A DNA stretch of 35,748 bases from Selaginella moellendorffii (taxonomy: Eukaryota > Streptophyta > Lycopodiopsida > Selaginellales > Selaginellaceae): positions 2,239,691-2,275,438 of the forward strand of contig NW_003314263.1 of NCBI RefSeq assembly GCF_000143415.4. The letters are read 5' to 3'. Numbering within the stretch: the first letter of the stretch is position 1; each line of letters starts with the position of its first letter. Made by a program: the position numbers and the translations under genes. The notes under the pieces were generated by a model that searched no databases, was not told the origin of the DNA, and was given only the letters and a program-made list of their open reading frames with translations. This document shows, piece by piece, positions 19,143 through 27,707 of the stretch.

Positions 19143-20240
19143 CTATGTTGCCAGATCCAATGGTGCACACTTGCACAACTCTCTTTGTGGAAGATTGTTC
19201 CCAGTAAAGTTAGTGTTGATTGATCTATCATGGTTGATGTTCTAACAACACTTGGCTTTGGAGAGGGTGGTGGGCGTCACTGTGTTTGCATCAGTGGCAT
19301 GGGAGCATGGTCAACACTTCTCAGTTTCAGCCGAGTTGTACACTCAAGCAAAAGACTAAGGTGATTCAACCAAGCTAAGAAAGCTCTGTGGTGCAGTTAA
19401 AAGTGATGTTACTTGATTGTTCAATCCTTGTGGAGTGAGTGTGCCTCGGCCATCACTGTGGAGATTGTAGCCATGCTATCTACGAATCCTCCCTGGAAAG
19501 CGTCCACTGTAAGTTGATGTATGAAACCAAGTATATATGACTCTTTTTAGATTTTGTGGTGCCCATTTAGAAGCATAAGATTCTAACTCAATATATGCTT
19601 TACCACAGTGAGAGCTTGACATTAGATTTGAACACATGGATGACTTGCATATTAAAAGATTAAAAAAAAGTGTTGCAAATTTTGCAAGTGGCAGTTGAGT
19701 TAGTATAATATACTAGAACCAAAGCAAATTTACTATCCAACTCATACAATAGTGAAAAAGAACTAAAACCAATATTAAAACTTATCCAATGTGGCTTTGG
19801 TGTGTGTCCATTTGACTGTTTGAAAACATGTATTCTTTAAAATTAATATAATATATGTCTCAAATAAAAGTGTGCATTTCATTCTTCTTTTTCTTGGTAT
19901 TAAATGCTTGTTCAAAATGAAATTCTTGTCATGTTTTAAAACCTTTAGTGACAAACTAGAAGTATAAGGTTTTGAACCCAGGACCCTCAAGACTTTTAAG
20001 GAGCCTTAGGACATAACACTAAACATTATATATATATAAATATATATAAAGGATTACACAAGTAATTTACTTAATATTTTGGGTGACATATATAGAGAAT
20101 ATTTTTATTTCTAAATTAAACCGTTTACTTTACTAATAAATTGTCGAACTCAATTAGCTTAGGTTTTAAAAGTGTTAGAAAAGTAAGCTATATAGGTCCA
20201 TAATTAGTATTTTAAAAATAAAAGGAAAGATATACTTTAA
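19143..20240. other. AT-rich intergenic stretch, no gene seen
   Basis: A slightly GC-richer part at about 19240-19510 gives no protein-like frame. The rest is AT-rich with a TA/TATAAA tract at 20025-20048. No gene could be supported. Confidence 0.5.
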
Positions 20241-20254
20241 ATGAATAGGAGTAA

Positions 20255-21136
20255 AGATTTCTTATTATTCATCTACAAATTATAGCATGTACATGTGTAG
20301 GAATTAATGTAATCTGGGGTATAAATAATACTTTGAGTGATAAAGAAGCTAGAATGCTATTAGATAATTATAATTCTATAGTCTCAAAGTTAATATCTGG
20401 AGGACCTCATGGATATCTAATAAATTATATAGATAGAAAGTCAGGTGATCTTATATTTAGGGTTGCTGTTTTACAAATTGAGTGTAATGAAAATATATCT
20501 CCAAATTGTTTTGAAGAAAATAATAATAATAATTGCATTGATGGAAATACAATAAGAACCGGATTTAGAAGTTTACTTAATATTGTTTCTAATGATATAC
20601 GGCATGCCCATTCTAGCACATGTAAAATTATTTGTCAAAAATATCATCTGCAATATCCTTATTTTCGTTATATAAATAAAGATTTATTGTATCAACTAGA
20701 TGATGTTGTTAAGTTGATATATGAGACTTGTGATAGTAGTTTAACCACTTTAAACTCTGCCTACAAAAATAATAAACTTTATAAAAACAGGTTTATAAGA
20801 TCACCAAATGGAAAAAATACATTAATTTTAGAATCAAATTGTAAGATTTCCCTTTATTCTGGAAAAAATTTACTATGAAAATCTAAGAACTACAAAGATT
20901 ATTATAATGAATGTGCATTTGTGATCCAAACTGATGGTAATCTTGTTATTTATACCCAAATAAAAGAAATACTATGGTCTATTATTAAATATTGTGCTAC
21001 TCCTCCCAATTGTTTTTTATTTACAGTTCTTGAAATACAAGATGATTGTAATTTAGTATCATATATAATAAATAAAAAGCAAAGATATATACCTTCATGC
21101 GCAACTAATATATATAAACATATGAGTTGTATATAA
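20255..21136 (+). pseudogene. Bulb-type (GNA-like) lectin-domain gene interrupted by an in-frame TGA
   Basis: One frame runs from 20255 to the TAA at 21134-21136, broken only by TGA at 20876-20878. The C-terminal part is a B-lectin domain. An LILESNCKISLY unit lies before the stop, and two intact mannose-site motifs of the QxDxNxVxY type lie after it (QTDGNLVIY at about 20929 and QDDCNLVSY at about 21038). A Trp (TGG) is typical at the stop position in this fold, so a single-base change would explain the TGA. The preceding roughly 160 residues (NNTLSDKEARMLLDNYNSIV.., several Cys) form a domain I do not recognise. A hydrophobic stretch (IIACTCVGINVIWG) near 20280 could be a signal peptide, but the only nearby upstream ATG (20241) is in another frame, so a frameshift or an unseen intron is likely. 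Codon use is extremely AT-rich, unlike the genes on the right. It could be a recent pseudogene or a readthrough gene. Confidence 0.65.
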
Positions 21137-21210
21137 ACTTTTTTAATTATTGATTAATATTTGTATACAAAAAATTTGTATTAAGAGTTGAATTATGTGA
21201 TTATTCAATA

Positions 21211-21292
21211 TCCTTGACTTCTAAATTTATATAATACTTCTGTCCAACCAGGAAGAGTTAAGTCCATAAAGGTTGTGCACAGTAAACCAATC
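21211..21292 (+). pseudogene. NPF transporter gene fragment, copy 3 (short)
   Basis: The sequence tccttgacttctaaatttat then ataatacttctgtccaacca, ggaagagttaagtcc and gttgtgcacagtaaacc resembles copies 1 and 2 and the start of NPF exon 4. It is more diverged and AT-biased, and carries no 5'UTR part. Orientation is plus, as in the other two fragments. Confidence 0.65.
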
Positions 21293-21674
21293 AAGTTAAC
21301 AATGATTTTGCAAGTTGTCTATTAATAAATTGTGTTCAACTCTGAGATTTTAGGGTTTATGTGTACATACTCTCAAATGGCACATGCCTCACTCATACCT
21401 ACATGCCCACCTAAAAGGGGTGAATGATCACAAATGGTCCACATGTCACTAACTGGAAATTGTGGAAGAGTGGCTCTATCAAGCCTGGAGCATTGATCTT
21501 GCCCACATGCAGCCCTAAAATTTCTTGCTGGTGTTCTAGTCGCAAGATTTCTTTTCAGTGCAAGTACAATCTTTAGGTTCTAACCTCAATGTAAGGTGAA
21601 ATTGTAGTTAGGTTTTATATTTGGCTTAAGTATTTCTATTACATAGCATTTTAGTGTGAGGACACTGGATTTTA

Positions 21675-23611
21675 TTACTCGTTAGAGAATGAAACTGTTT
21701 TGATGTACTTGTAAAAATAAGCACACACCATAAAGAAGACGAGATCAATACCAGTTACCACTGCTAGCATCCAGTAAAAGTAGTCAAAATGAGCCCGATT
21801 CAAGTTGTCTGCAATCCAGCTAGTGTGGCCTCGTCTCCCAGTCACTCCGTTCACAATGGTCACCACCAGGCTGCTCGAATAGTTTCCACACGCCAATGCT
21901 GTCAGCTGGAACGAGCTGCCCAGCGCTCTCATCCCATCCGGCGACTGATCGTAGAAGAACTCGATCAAGCCGATAAACGTGAACACCTCCGAGGCTCCGA
22001 CGAGAAAGTACTGGGGGACGAGCCAGAAGACGCTCATCGGGAGAACGGCCGCCGGCGAGTCGAGCTGGCCGTGGTCTCTTGCAACACCCAGCCTGCGAAT
22101 CTCGACGAGCGCTGCCACCACCATCGAGAGCATGATCACGACGAGCCCGGTTCCTATGCGTTGCAAGTCGGTCAGGCCCTTGGGATGCTTGGTGAACCTC
22201 CGGAGCAATGGAACAAGGAACCACTCGTAAGTCGGCGTGCAGACCAGGATGCTCAAGTTCTCAAAGACTGAAAGAGAACCTGGAGGGATCTTGTAGCGTC
22301 CCAAGTGCGTATCCATGGTTCCGCCTTGCTCCAGAAACAGCGTGGCCATTTGAGAGTAGACAATGGAGTAGACGATGCTGCTCAGGAGTATAGGGAGCAT
22401 GCGAATGATGCACTTGACCTCTTCCACTTGGCTTACTGTGCACAGCCTCCACGGATTTACCTCTTCCAGATCGGAGGGAAGTATTATAGCTGCCTTGTCA
22501 AGGAACCTGGAAGTAATGAAAACATCTATTTGATAAGCTCGAAAGAGAAGCAGCAACGGAAAACTCACTGCAAGTTCGTCGTGTGTTGAATCTTCCGGCT
22601 GCCTTTGATGCTCGGTTTGTCATCGGCTACTTCGTAGAGAAGGCTGGCGTCGTTGGGATTCTTCAATCCCATCTTCCTCACAGTAGCAACCAGTACTTGG
22701 AAAACTCGAACGAGAGGATTGCCGCCAGGCCCATGGTTGCGGTAAAGAGGTGTCCCGATAAGAAACACGACCACCGCAAGGCCCATAGCGATCGTGCAGA
22801 TGCCAAATCCAAAACTCCAGCTCACGTTCTCTTGCGTGTAGAGGACGAGAGTGGACGCGAGCAGCGCTCCTACTGTCATGGACTGGTAGAACCAGTTGAA
22901 GTAGGCTGTCATCTTCGGAAGCTCGTCTGGATTCTCTTCGTCAAATTGGTCAGCTCCGAGCGATGAGTTGCAAGGTTGATATGCTCCAGAAGCCAGAGCC
23001 CCGAGGTACACAGCAAAGAAGAAGACGCCAGTTTGGGCTGGTGACGCAGGCTGGCAATCAACTCCCGTGTCGCAACTTGGAGGCTTCAGAGAAGGCAAAG
23101 CCGCTGATAATGTCAAGAGTATCATACCCTGCACGAAACAAGATTAGACTCGGCCCAGAAAAGAAAGAAAGAAGAAAAACAACTATTCTTACCAAGAGAT
23201 ACACGAAGAGAAAGAGGGTTGTAGTCCAATATCGGCCCAAGTACGAATCACTAATGAAGCCACCGATCAAAGCGGTGATCGAGGACGTGCCTGTCCATAG
23301 GTTGACGTTGCTAGCCGCGGTAGCATTGCTCTGATGGAGAACATTGGTCAGGTAGCGCACGAGATTATTGTAAATCCCATAGTAAGTTACTGAAACCAAA
23401 GCCTGATTCACTGCAAAACAAATCACAACATTAAAAAAGAGAAAACGAATGCGAAAGAAACTGCAATACCAAGAACAAATCCAGCAGCTTTCCACAATCC
23501 AGTTGATGCTCGAGTCGCACGCCTCCCACAAATATCAACAGTCCCATCCTTGGTGTACAAATCGTCATCTCTCGTCGCTGTTTCCATAATTGCAGCACTG
23601 TCTGTTGCCAT
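21675..23611 (-). CDS. NPF (NRT1/PTR family) transporter, four coding exons, 583 aa
   Basis: This is a proton-coupled-transporter-family membrane protein of the major facilitator superfamily. Relatives carry nitrate, peptides, hormones or other metabolites across the plasma membrane or tonoplast. The coding exons are 23611-23470, 23410-23193, 23128-22569 and 22506-21675, with introns of 59, 64 and 62 bp that all have GT..AG ends and restore the frame. Family motifs are YYGIYNNLVRYLTN in helix 1, GGFISDSYLGRYWTT, LGADQFDEENP, FNWFYQSMTVGALLA, RKIQHTTNLQFLDKAAI and PWRLCTVSQVEEVK, then the C-terminal HFDYFYWMLAV. Length is normal for the family. The helix-1 ExxE[R/K] proton-coupling motif is replaced by QALVS. 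The start at 23611 is supported by the same ATGGCA context in the pseudogene copies. The promoter must fit in or near the end of the adjacent PPR gene. Confidence 0.92.
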
Positions 23612-23755
23612 GCTCAAGGATCGGCCTGGAAACAAAAGCTGTGAGAAAAAGCATAACTTTTGACAACTATATGCTCCCTGGACAGAATTTTCACAAATGC
23701 AATGAGTAGCGAAACATACCTCTCGCTAAGAAACGCTATCCATGATTCCTAAGAA
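23612..23755 (-). promoter_or_regulatory. NPF 5'UTR with probable intron
   Basis: Upstream of the NPF start codon a donor GAGAG/GTATGT (exon end 23720) and acceptors CTCACAG (exon from 23638) or TTTCCAG (exon from 23625) define a UTR intron of 81-94 bp. The same exon/intron ends survive in the two NPF pseudogene fragments (13150-13270 and 18727-18840), which supports their belonging to the transcript unit. Confidence 0.6.
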
Positions 23756-23815
23756 AGGTCGAATCATTAGGAGCCCTAAAAACAGGGCAGGAAAAAGAAA
23801 AAAAAAATTGGCAAG

Positions 23816-25765
23816 TCACTTACCACTTGCGACTTGCCACCTGTGAAGAATGTCTTCCTCGATCTCCGCGAGAAGCTCACGGGTCGCAGCCGTTTTCACA
23901 GTCCTCAGGCACCGCAGTACTCGCAAGCTCGAGTGGAGAACAGCTCCCCGAGCTTTGAGCTCCTTGTAGATCCTGAGAGCCGTGTCGGAGCAGCCCCGGT
24001 AGCACAGCGTAACGATGAGGTGCTTGGCCATCCTGGGATGCGGGAGCCCGCGCTTCTCGACCGCCTCGTCGAACAGCTCCACTGCATAGTCCCCGCTGAT
24101 GCTCCAAGCAGCGTCGTGAACCAAGCAAGCGTAAGCCCAGCTGGAAGGAAACATGTCCTTGCTTCTCATCTCCTCGTACGCTTGCCACGCGAACTTCATC
24201 TTGTCCGCCTTGTAGTACGCCTTGATGAGCCGCGAGTAGCTGTAGGAGTTCGGCTTGAGCTTCTTCTCCTCCATGAACCTCACGAAATCCCATAAGTAAC
24301 GGTGGTCGCTGTTGGCGAGTATCTTGAGGAGGAGATTGGATGGCAGGAGCATCGAGCTGCCACCAGCGCGAATCACGTCTTGGACGACCAGAGGCTTCTT
24401 GAGGCGTTTGTGTGCTGCTCGGACGCAAGCGATGTAAGTGCCGCGGTTGGGCTGGTAACCGCTGTACTTCATGAAGCGGAGCAAGTCCCACGTTGCCTTT
24501 GTCAGCGTCGCGACGCAGAGCCGCGTGATATACTCTCGGAGCTTGAACCGGTACTTCGATCCCTTGAGAGCCTCCACGATCATTCTAGCGTCCCGGAACT
24601 TGAGATCCATGACTAGCGAGCTCGCCACCCAAATGCATGTGAAGAACGTCGGCCGGTCCTTGAGCTTCACGAGAACCTTGAAGACCTTGAGAGCGTCGGC
24701 ACTCCTTTCAGTCTCCGCGAGATAGTTCGTGAGAGTTTCGTAGACTTCGGGCGTAAGGTGGAACCTTGACCGGGCCATGAACCGGAAGACTTCCATAGCT
24801 TCGTCCAGCTTATAAACTTTGCAAAGCTTGAGGATAGTCTCGCAGCAAAACTCCACCGTGTGTGGGACGTCTCCGGCAAGGATTGCTTCGTAGTCTCTGT
24901 GAACCTCCGATCTCCTCTGGACGACACGCAAGAGATTTATGTTGTCGTCGTTAAGTCGAAACCGTGCCTGCTCCATCCTGCCTATATAAGCCACCGCGGC
25001 CTTCTCAGCCGAGCACTGGAGAAGCGTCGCGATCAAACTGTTGTAGAGATCCTCACTGGGCTTGCAACCATAGTCAGCCATCCTGTTGAAAGCGTGAGCC
25101 GCCTCAGTGGAGTTCTGAGCTCGAGCACAGCTCTTAAAGATGGTGAAGAAGACGAAGTCTGGCACCCCGGCTCGGTTTCTCTTCATCTCGTCCAGAACGC
25201 TCCACATACTTCCATAGTGCTTTCGATCGCACAAGATCTTCACGATGCTCTCATAAGCCTCGCTAGCAAGCGTGAGATCCGGCTCGTCTTTCACCCATTT
25301 GTAGAAGCCCATGGCCTTGGAAGGATGCTTTATCCTCTTGAAAATGGCTGGAAGATCGTAAGGCATGAGGTTGATGCCGCTGTGCTTGAGAGCGTTGAGA
25401 CTAAATGTAAGTTCGGACGCTGAGTCGCAAAGGTCGATGCACCACACGACCCTGTCAATGTGACTCTTTCCCGATGCACCCGATTTATCTTCTCCTCCCA
25501 GCTCCTCCTCGGCATCCAGCTCCTCCTGGGAATCCATCCCTTCCTCGAAGAAATCCACAGCCGCGACGTGATCCGTGTGCTTGTGTCTAACCTGATCGGG
25601 CTTTATCACCGCCATGCCGCGGCATTGGAGCCCCAGCTTGCCCGAATCGATCATCCAGCACATACCTGATGCCCGGCGATCGCATATTTCGAGTGCTAGG
25701 CGCGCCGCATTGCATCGCCGAGACCCGGAGCGCGCGGCATTCTTGACGATGGCCCAAATGGCCAT
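23816..25765 (-). CDS. P-class PPR protein, mitochondrial-type N-terminus (649 aa)
   Basis: This is an intronless pentatricopeptide repeat protein, a helical-repeat RNA-binding factor expected in an organelle. The N-terminus (MAIWAIVKNAARSGSRRCN..) is Arg/Ala-rich without acidic residues, like a mitochondrial presequence. An acidic linker follows at residues 73-98 (EEGMDSQEELDAEEE), then about 13 diverged 35-residue P motifs from residue 170 to the end, for example YESIVKILCDRKHYGSMWSV and YSRLIKAYYKADKMKFAWQA. There is no E, DYW or SMR domain. The start ATG at 25763-25765 leaves 81 bp to the divergent PPR gene. The stop codon overlaps a strong donor-like GTAAGT, so an alternative 3' intron is possible. 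The gene lies head-to-tail with the NPF gene, only 204 bp from its start codon. Confidence 0.9.
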   Translation of the reverse strand: MAIWAIVKNAARSGSRRCNAARLALEICDRRASGMCWMIDSGKLGLQCRGMAVIKPDQVRHKHTDHVAAVDFFEEGMDSQEELDAEEELGGEDKSGASGKSHIDRVVWCIDLCDSASELTFSLNALKHSGINLMPYDLPAIFKRIKHPSKAMGFYKWVKDEPDLTLASEAYESIVKILCDRKHYGSMWSVLDEMKRNRAGVPDFVFFTIFKSCARAQNSTEAAHAFNRMADYGCKPSEDLYNSLIATLLQCSAEKAAVAYIGRMEQARFRLNDDNINLLRVVQRRSEVHRDYEAILAGDVPHTVEFCCETILKLCKVYKLDEAMEVFRFMARSRFHLTPEVYETLTNYLAETERSADALKVFKVLVKLKDRPTFFTCIWVASSLVMDLKFRDARMIVEALKGSKYRFKLREYITRLCVATLTKATWDLLRFMKYSGYQPNRGTYIACVRAAHKRLKKPLVVQDVIRAGGSSMLLPSNLLLKILANSDHRYLWDFVRFMEEKKLKPNSYSYSRLIKAYYKADKMKFAWQAYEEMRSKDMFPSSWAYACLVHDAAWSISGDYAVELFDEAVEKRGLPHPRMAKHLIVTLCYRGCSDTALRIYKELKARGAVLHSSLRVLRCLRTVKTAATRELLAEIEEDILHRWQVASGK

Positions 25766-25846
25766 AAAACCCTAAACCCCGCCCAAACCCAGCCCAAAAT
25801 TTTAGGGTTCTTCCAAGATTAGGGTTCCTCTGGGCGATGGGCGACG
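25766..25846. promoter_or_regulatory. 81 bp bidirectional promoter with telo-boxes
   Basis: The gap between two divergent PPR start codons contains a perfect telo-box AAACCCTAA (25767-25775) and two near copies in the opposite orientation, TTAGGGTTC at 25802-25810 and 25819-25827. Telo-boxes are common in promoters of plant genes for translation, ribosome and organelle biogenesis. Both genes probably share this element. The same motif occurs between the next divergent pair. Confidence 0.6.
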
Positions 25847-27508
25847 ATGAACAGCTCCGGCTTCGACTACCGCACCGTCGCGCTCGTCCTACGCAACGCG
25901 CAAGATCCCACATCCGCATTTCTCTTCTTCAGGTGGGCGTCAGCGCAGCAGGGATTCAAGCACTCGACCTACACATACAATTCCCTCCTCCACTCGCTCG
26001 TCAAGGCGCAATCGCTCGACGCCGCGCTCCTCCTCGAGCAGGAGATGCGAGCCACGCGGCGCTGCTCGCCAAACCGATTCACATTTTCTGTGCTCATCGC
26101 GGGGCTGTGCAAGGCCGGGCGATTGGGCGAAGCGGTCGAGTGCTACAACCAGATGCTAGAAAGGCATTGCGTTCCAAACTTGAGAGACATCAATCTCCTT
26201 CTCGCAAGTCTCTGCCAAGCGGGCAAGATGGATCAAGCCATGGCGATCTTCCGCGGGATCCAGTGCTCTCCCAGCGTCATCACGCTCAACATCCTCATCA
26301 ATGGCTTTTGCGAGCTCCAGCTCCTGGATAAAGCGCTGGAGCTCTTCCACGAGATGGAGAAGAACTTTGCGCTCGTCCCGGAGGCCACCACTTACACCGC
26401 GATCATCAAGTGCTACTGCAAGATGGATCGACTGGACCAAGCTCGCCAGCTTCTCGAGGAGAGCTCTTGCTGCTCCTCGGACGTGATCGCCATCACCAGC
26501 GTCGCCCGCGGCTTCTGCAAGGCACAGAGAGTGGACGAGGCTTATCAGCTCCTGCTCGACATGGTGGAAAAGAAATCGGCCAAACCTGACATAGTCGCCT
26601 GGAACGTGATCATCCATGGCTTCTGCAAGGCCGGGCGAGTGAGAGAAGCGTACGAGATGCTGGAAACTTTGGTCTCGATGGGATGCGTTCCAAACGCCGT
26701 GACTTACACCACGCTCATCGATGGCTTTTGCAAGTCCGGGAACCTCAGCGAGGCACTGCAGCTCTTCAAAGTGTTGAGCTCCAGGGATCACCACGCGGAG
26801 CCAAACGTTGTCACCTTCAACGCTCTCATCAGCGGGTTGTGCAAGGCCGATCGGCTGGAGCATGCGTTTGAGCTCGTGAAGCAGATGAAAGCTCGCGACT
26901 TGAGGGCCGATACGTTCACGTACACAACGCTCATGGACGGGCTCTGCAAGCAAGGAAGAACCAGCGAAGTCAGTCGGGTGTTTGAGGAGATGCTGCGAGA
27001 GGGATGCAATCCCAGTGTCGTCACTTACACCACGCTCGTTCACGCGCACTGCAAGGCTGGGAGTTTGCAAGACGCGCAGCAAGTCATCCGGAGCATGGTT
27101 GCGAAAGGAATTCCTCCGGACGTGACCACATACACGGTGCTGCTGGAAGGACTGTTTGAGAATGGAAAGGTGAGAACAGCGACCGAGTTTTTCGAGAAGA
27201 TACTGCGAGAGAGATGCCCACCTTGCGCGGTGGTGTACTCGGCACTGGTGAGAGGCTGCTGCAAAGCGGCGTTGGTGGACGAGGCCGTCAAATACTACGT
27301 TGAGATGCTGGACAGGCGACTGGCTCCGGATCCGGCGACTTGCAAGCTTCTGGTTGAGATGCTGTGCAAGAGAGGCCGAACGGACGTCGCTCATTCCATG
27401 TTGTTGGATACCATTCGAGTGTCTAGCTCCGACTCGCTGCAACGGCATAAGTTGAATGGATTTAAGCGGCTATTGAGAGAAATGGAAACAAAGTCGTCCA
27501 TACCATAG
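25847..27508 (+). CDS. P-class PPR protein (553 aa, about 14 motifs)
   Basis: This is an intronless, regular P-class PPR protein. It starts with DPTSAFLFFRWASAQQGFKH, the usual lead-in of this class, followed by about 14 motifs of 35 residues (V-V-T-Y-x-x-L-I-x-G-x-C-K-A-G-R-x-x-E-A). There is no catalytic or editing domain. Motif residues 5 and 35 are mostly the N/T/S with N/D/S pairs used for base recognition, so it should bind a specific organelle RNA. No transit peptide is visible: the in-frame sequence upstream meets a TAG at 25820-25822, so targeting may be internal or via another start. An out-of-frame ATG at 25837, in good context (G at -3 and +4), would compete if transcripts begin before it. 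The gene converges on the PLS PPR gene, with 199 bp between stop codons. Confidence 0.92.
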   Translation: MNSSGFDYRTVALVLRNAQDPTSAFLFFRWASAQQGFKHSTYTYNSLLHSLVKAQSLDAALLLEQEMRATRRCSPNRFTFSVLIAGLCKAGRLGEAVECYNQMLERHCVPNLRDINLLLASLCQAGKMDQAMAIFRGIQCSPSVITLNILINGFCELQLLDKALELFHEMEKNFALVPEATTYTAIIKCYCKMDRLDQARQLLEESSCCSSDVIAITSVARGFCKAQRVDEAYQLLLDMVEKKSAKPDIVAWNVIIHGFCKAGRVREAYEMLETLVSMGCVPNAVTYTTLIDGFCKSGNLSEALQLFKVLSSRDHHAEPNVVTFNALISGLCKADRLEHAFELVKQMKARDLRADTFTYTTLMDGLCKQGRTSEVSRVFEEMLREGCNPSVVTYTTLVHAHCKAGSLQDAQQVIRSMVAKGIPPDVTTYTVLLEGLFENGKVRTATEFFEKILRERCPPCAVVYSALVRGCCKAALVDEAVKYYVEMLDRRLAPDPATCKLLVEMLCKRGRTDVAHSMLLDTIRVSSSDSLQRHKLNGFKRLLREMETKSSIP

Positions 27509-27556
27509 CTAGCAGTTCTCGCAAAACGTTTTTGTATCGCGGATGAGCGCAGGCTC

Positions 27557-27632
27557 GAAAGCCATTCTTAACAAGAGCGCAGCTGTCCAGTATGATCACG
27601 AGAGTACTACAATTTTGTTGAGAATGGCTTTC
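27557..27632. other. Perfect-stem inverted repeat between convergent PPR genes
   Basis: The left arm gaaagccattcttaacaa (27557-27574) and right arm ttgttgagaatggctttc (27615-27632) pair over 18 bp with one G-T wobble and can extend two more pairs inward. The loop is about 40 nt. It lies between the stops of two convergent genes and may affect 3'-end formation or form a small-RNA hairpin. Confidence 0.55.
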
Positions 27633-27707
27633 AACTCTGGCGCTGGACTTTCTAATCTTCCTGCAAGAAAGGCCACCTCCCAAGTCACCTCTATCCATTG
27701 ACAATGC

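Noticed and set aside
26156-27448. 430-codon open frame on the minus strand opposite the P-class PPR gene
   Set aside because: It is an antisense shadow of regular GC-rich codons. The plus frame has clear PPR motifs, while the minus frame has no domain and repeats with the PPR period.
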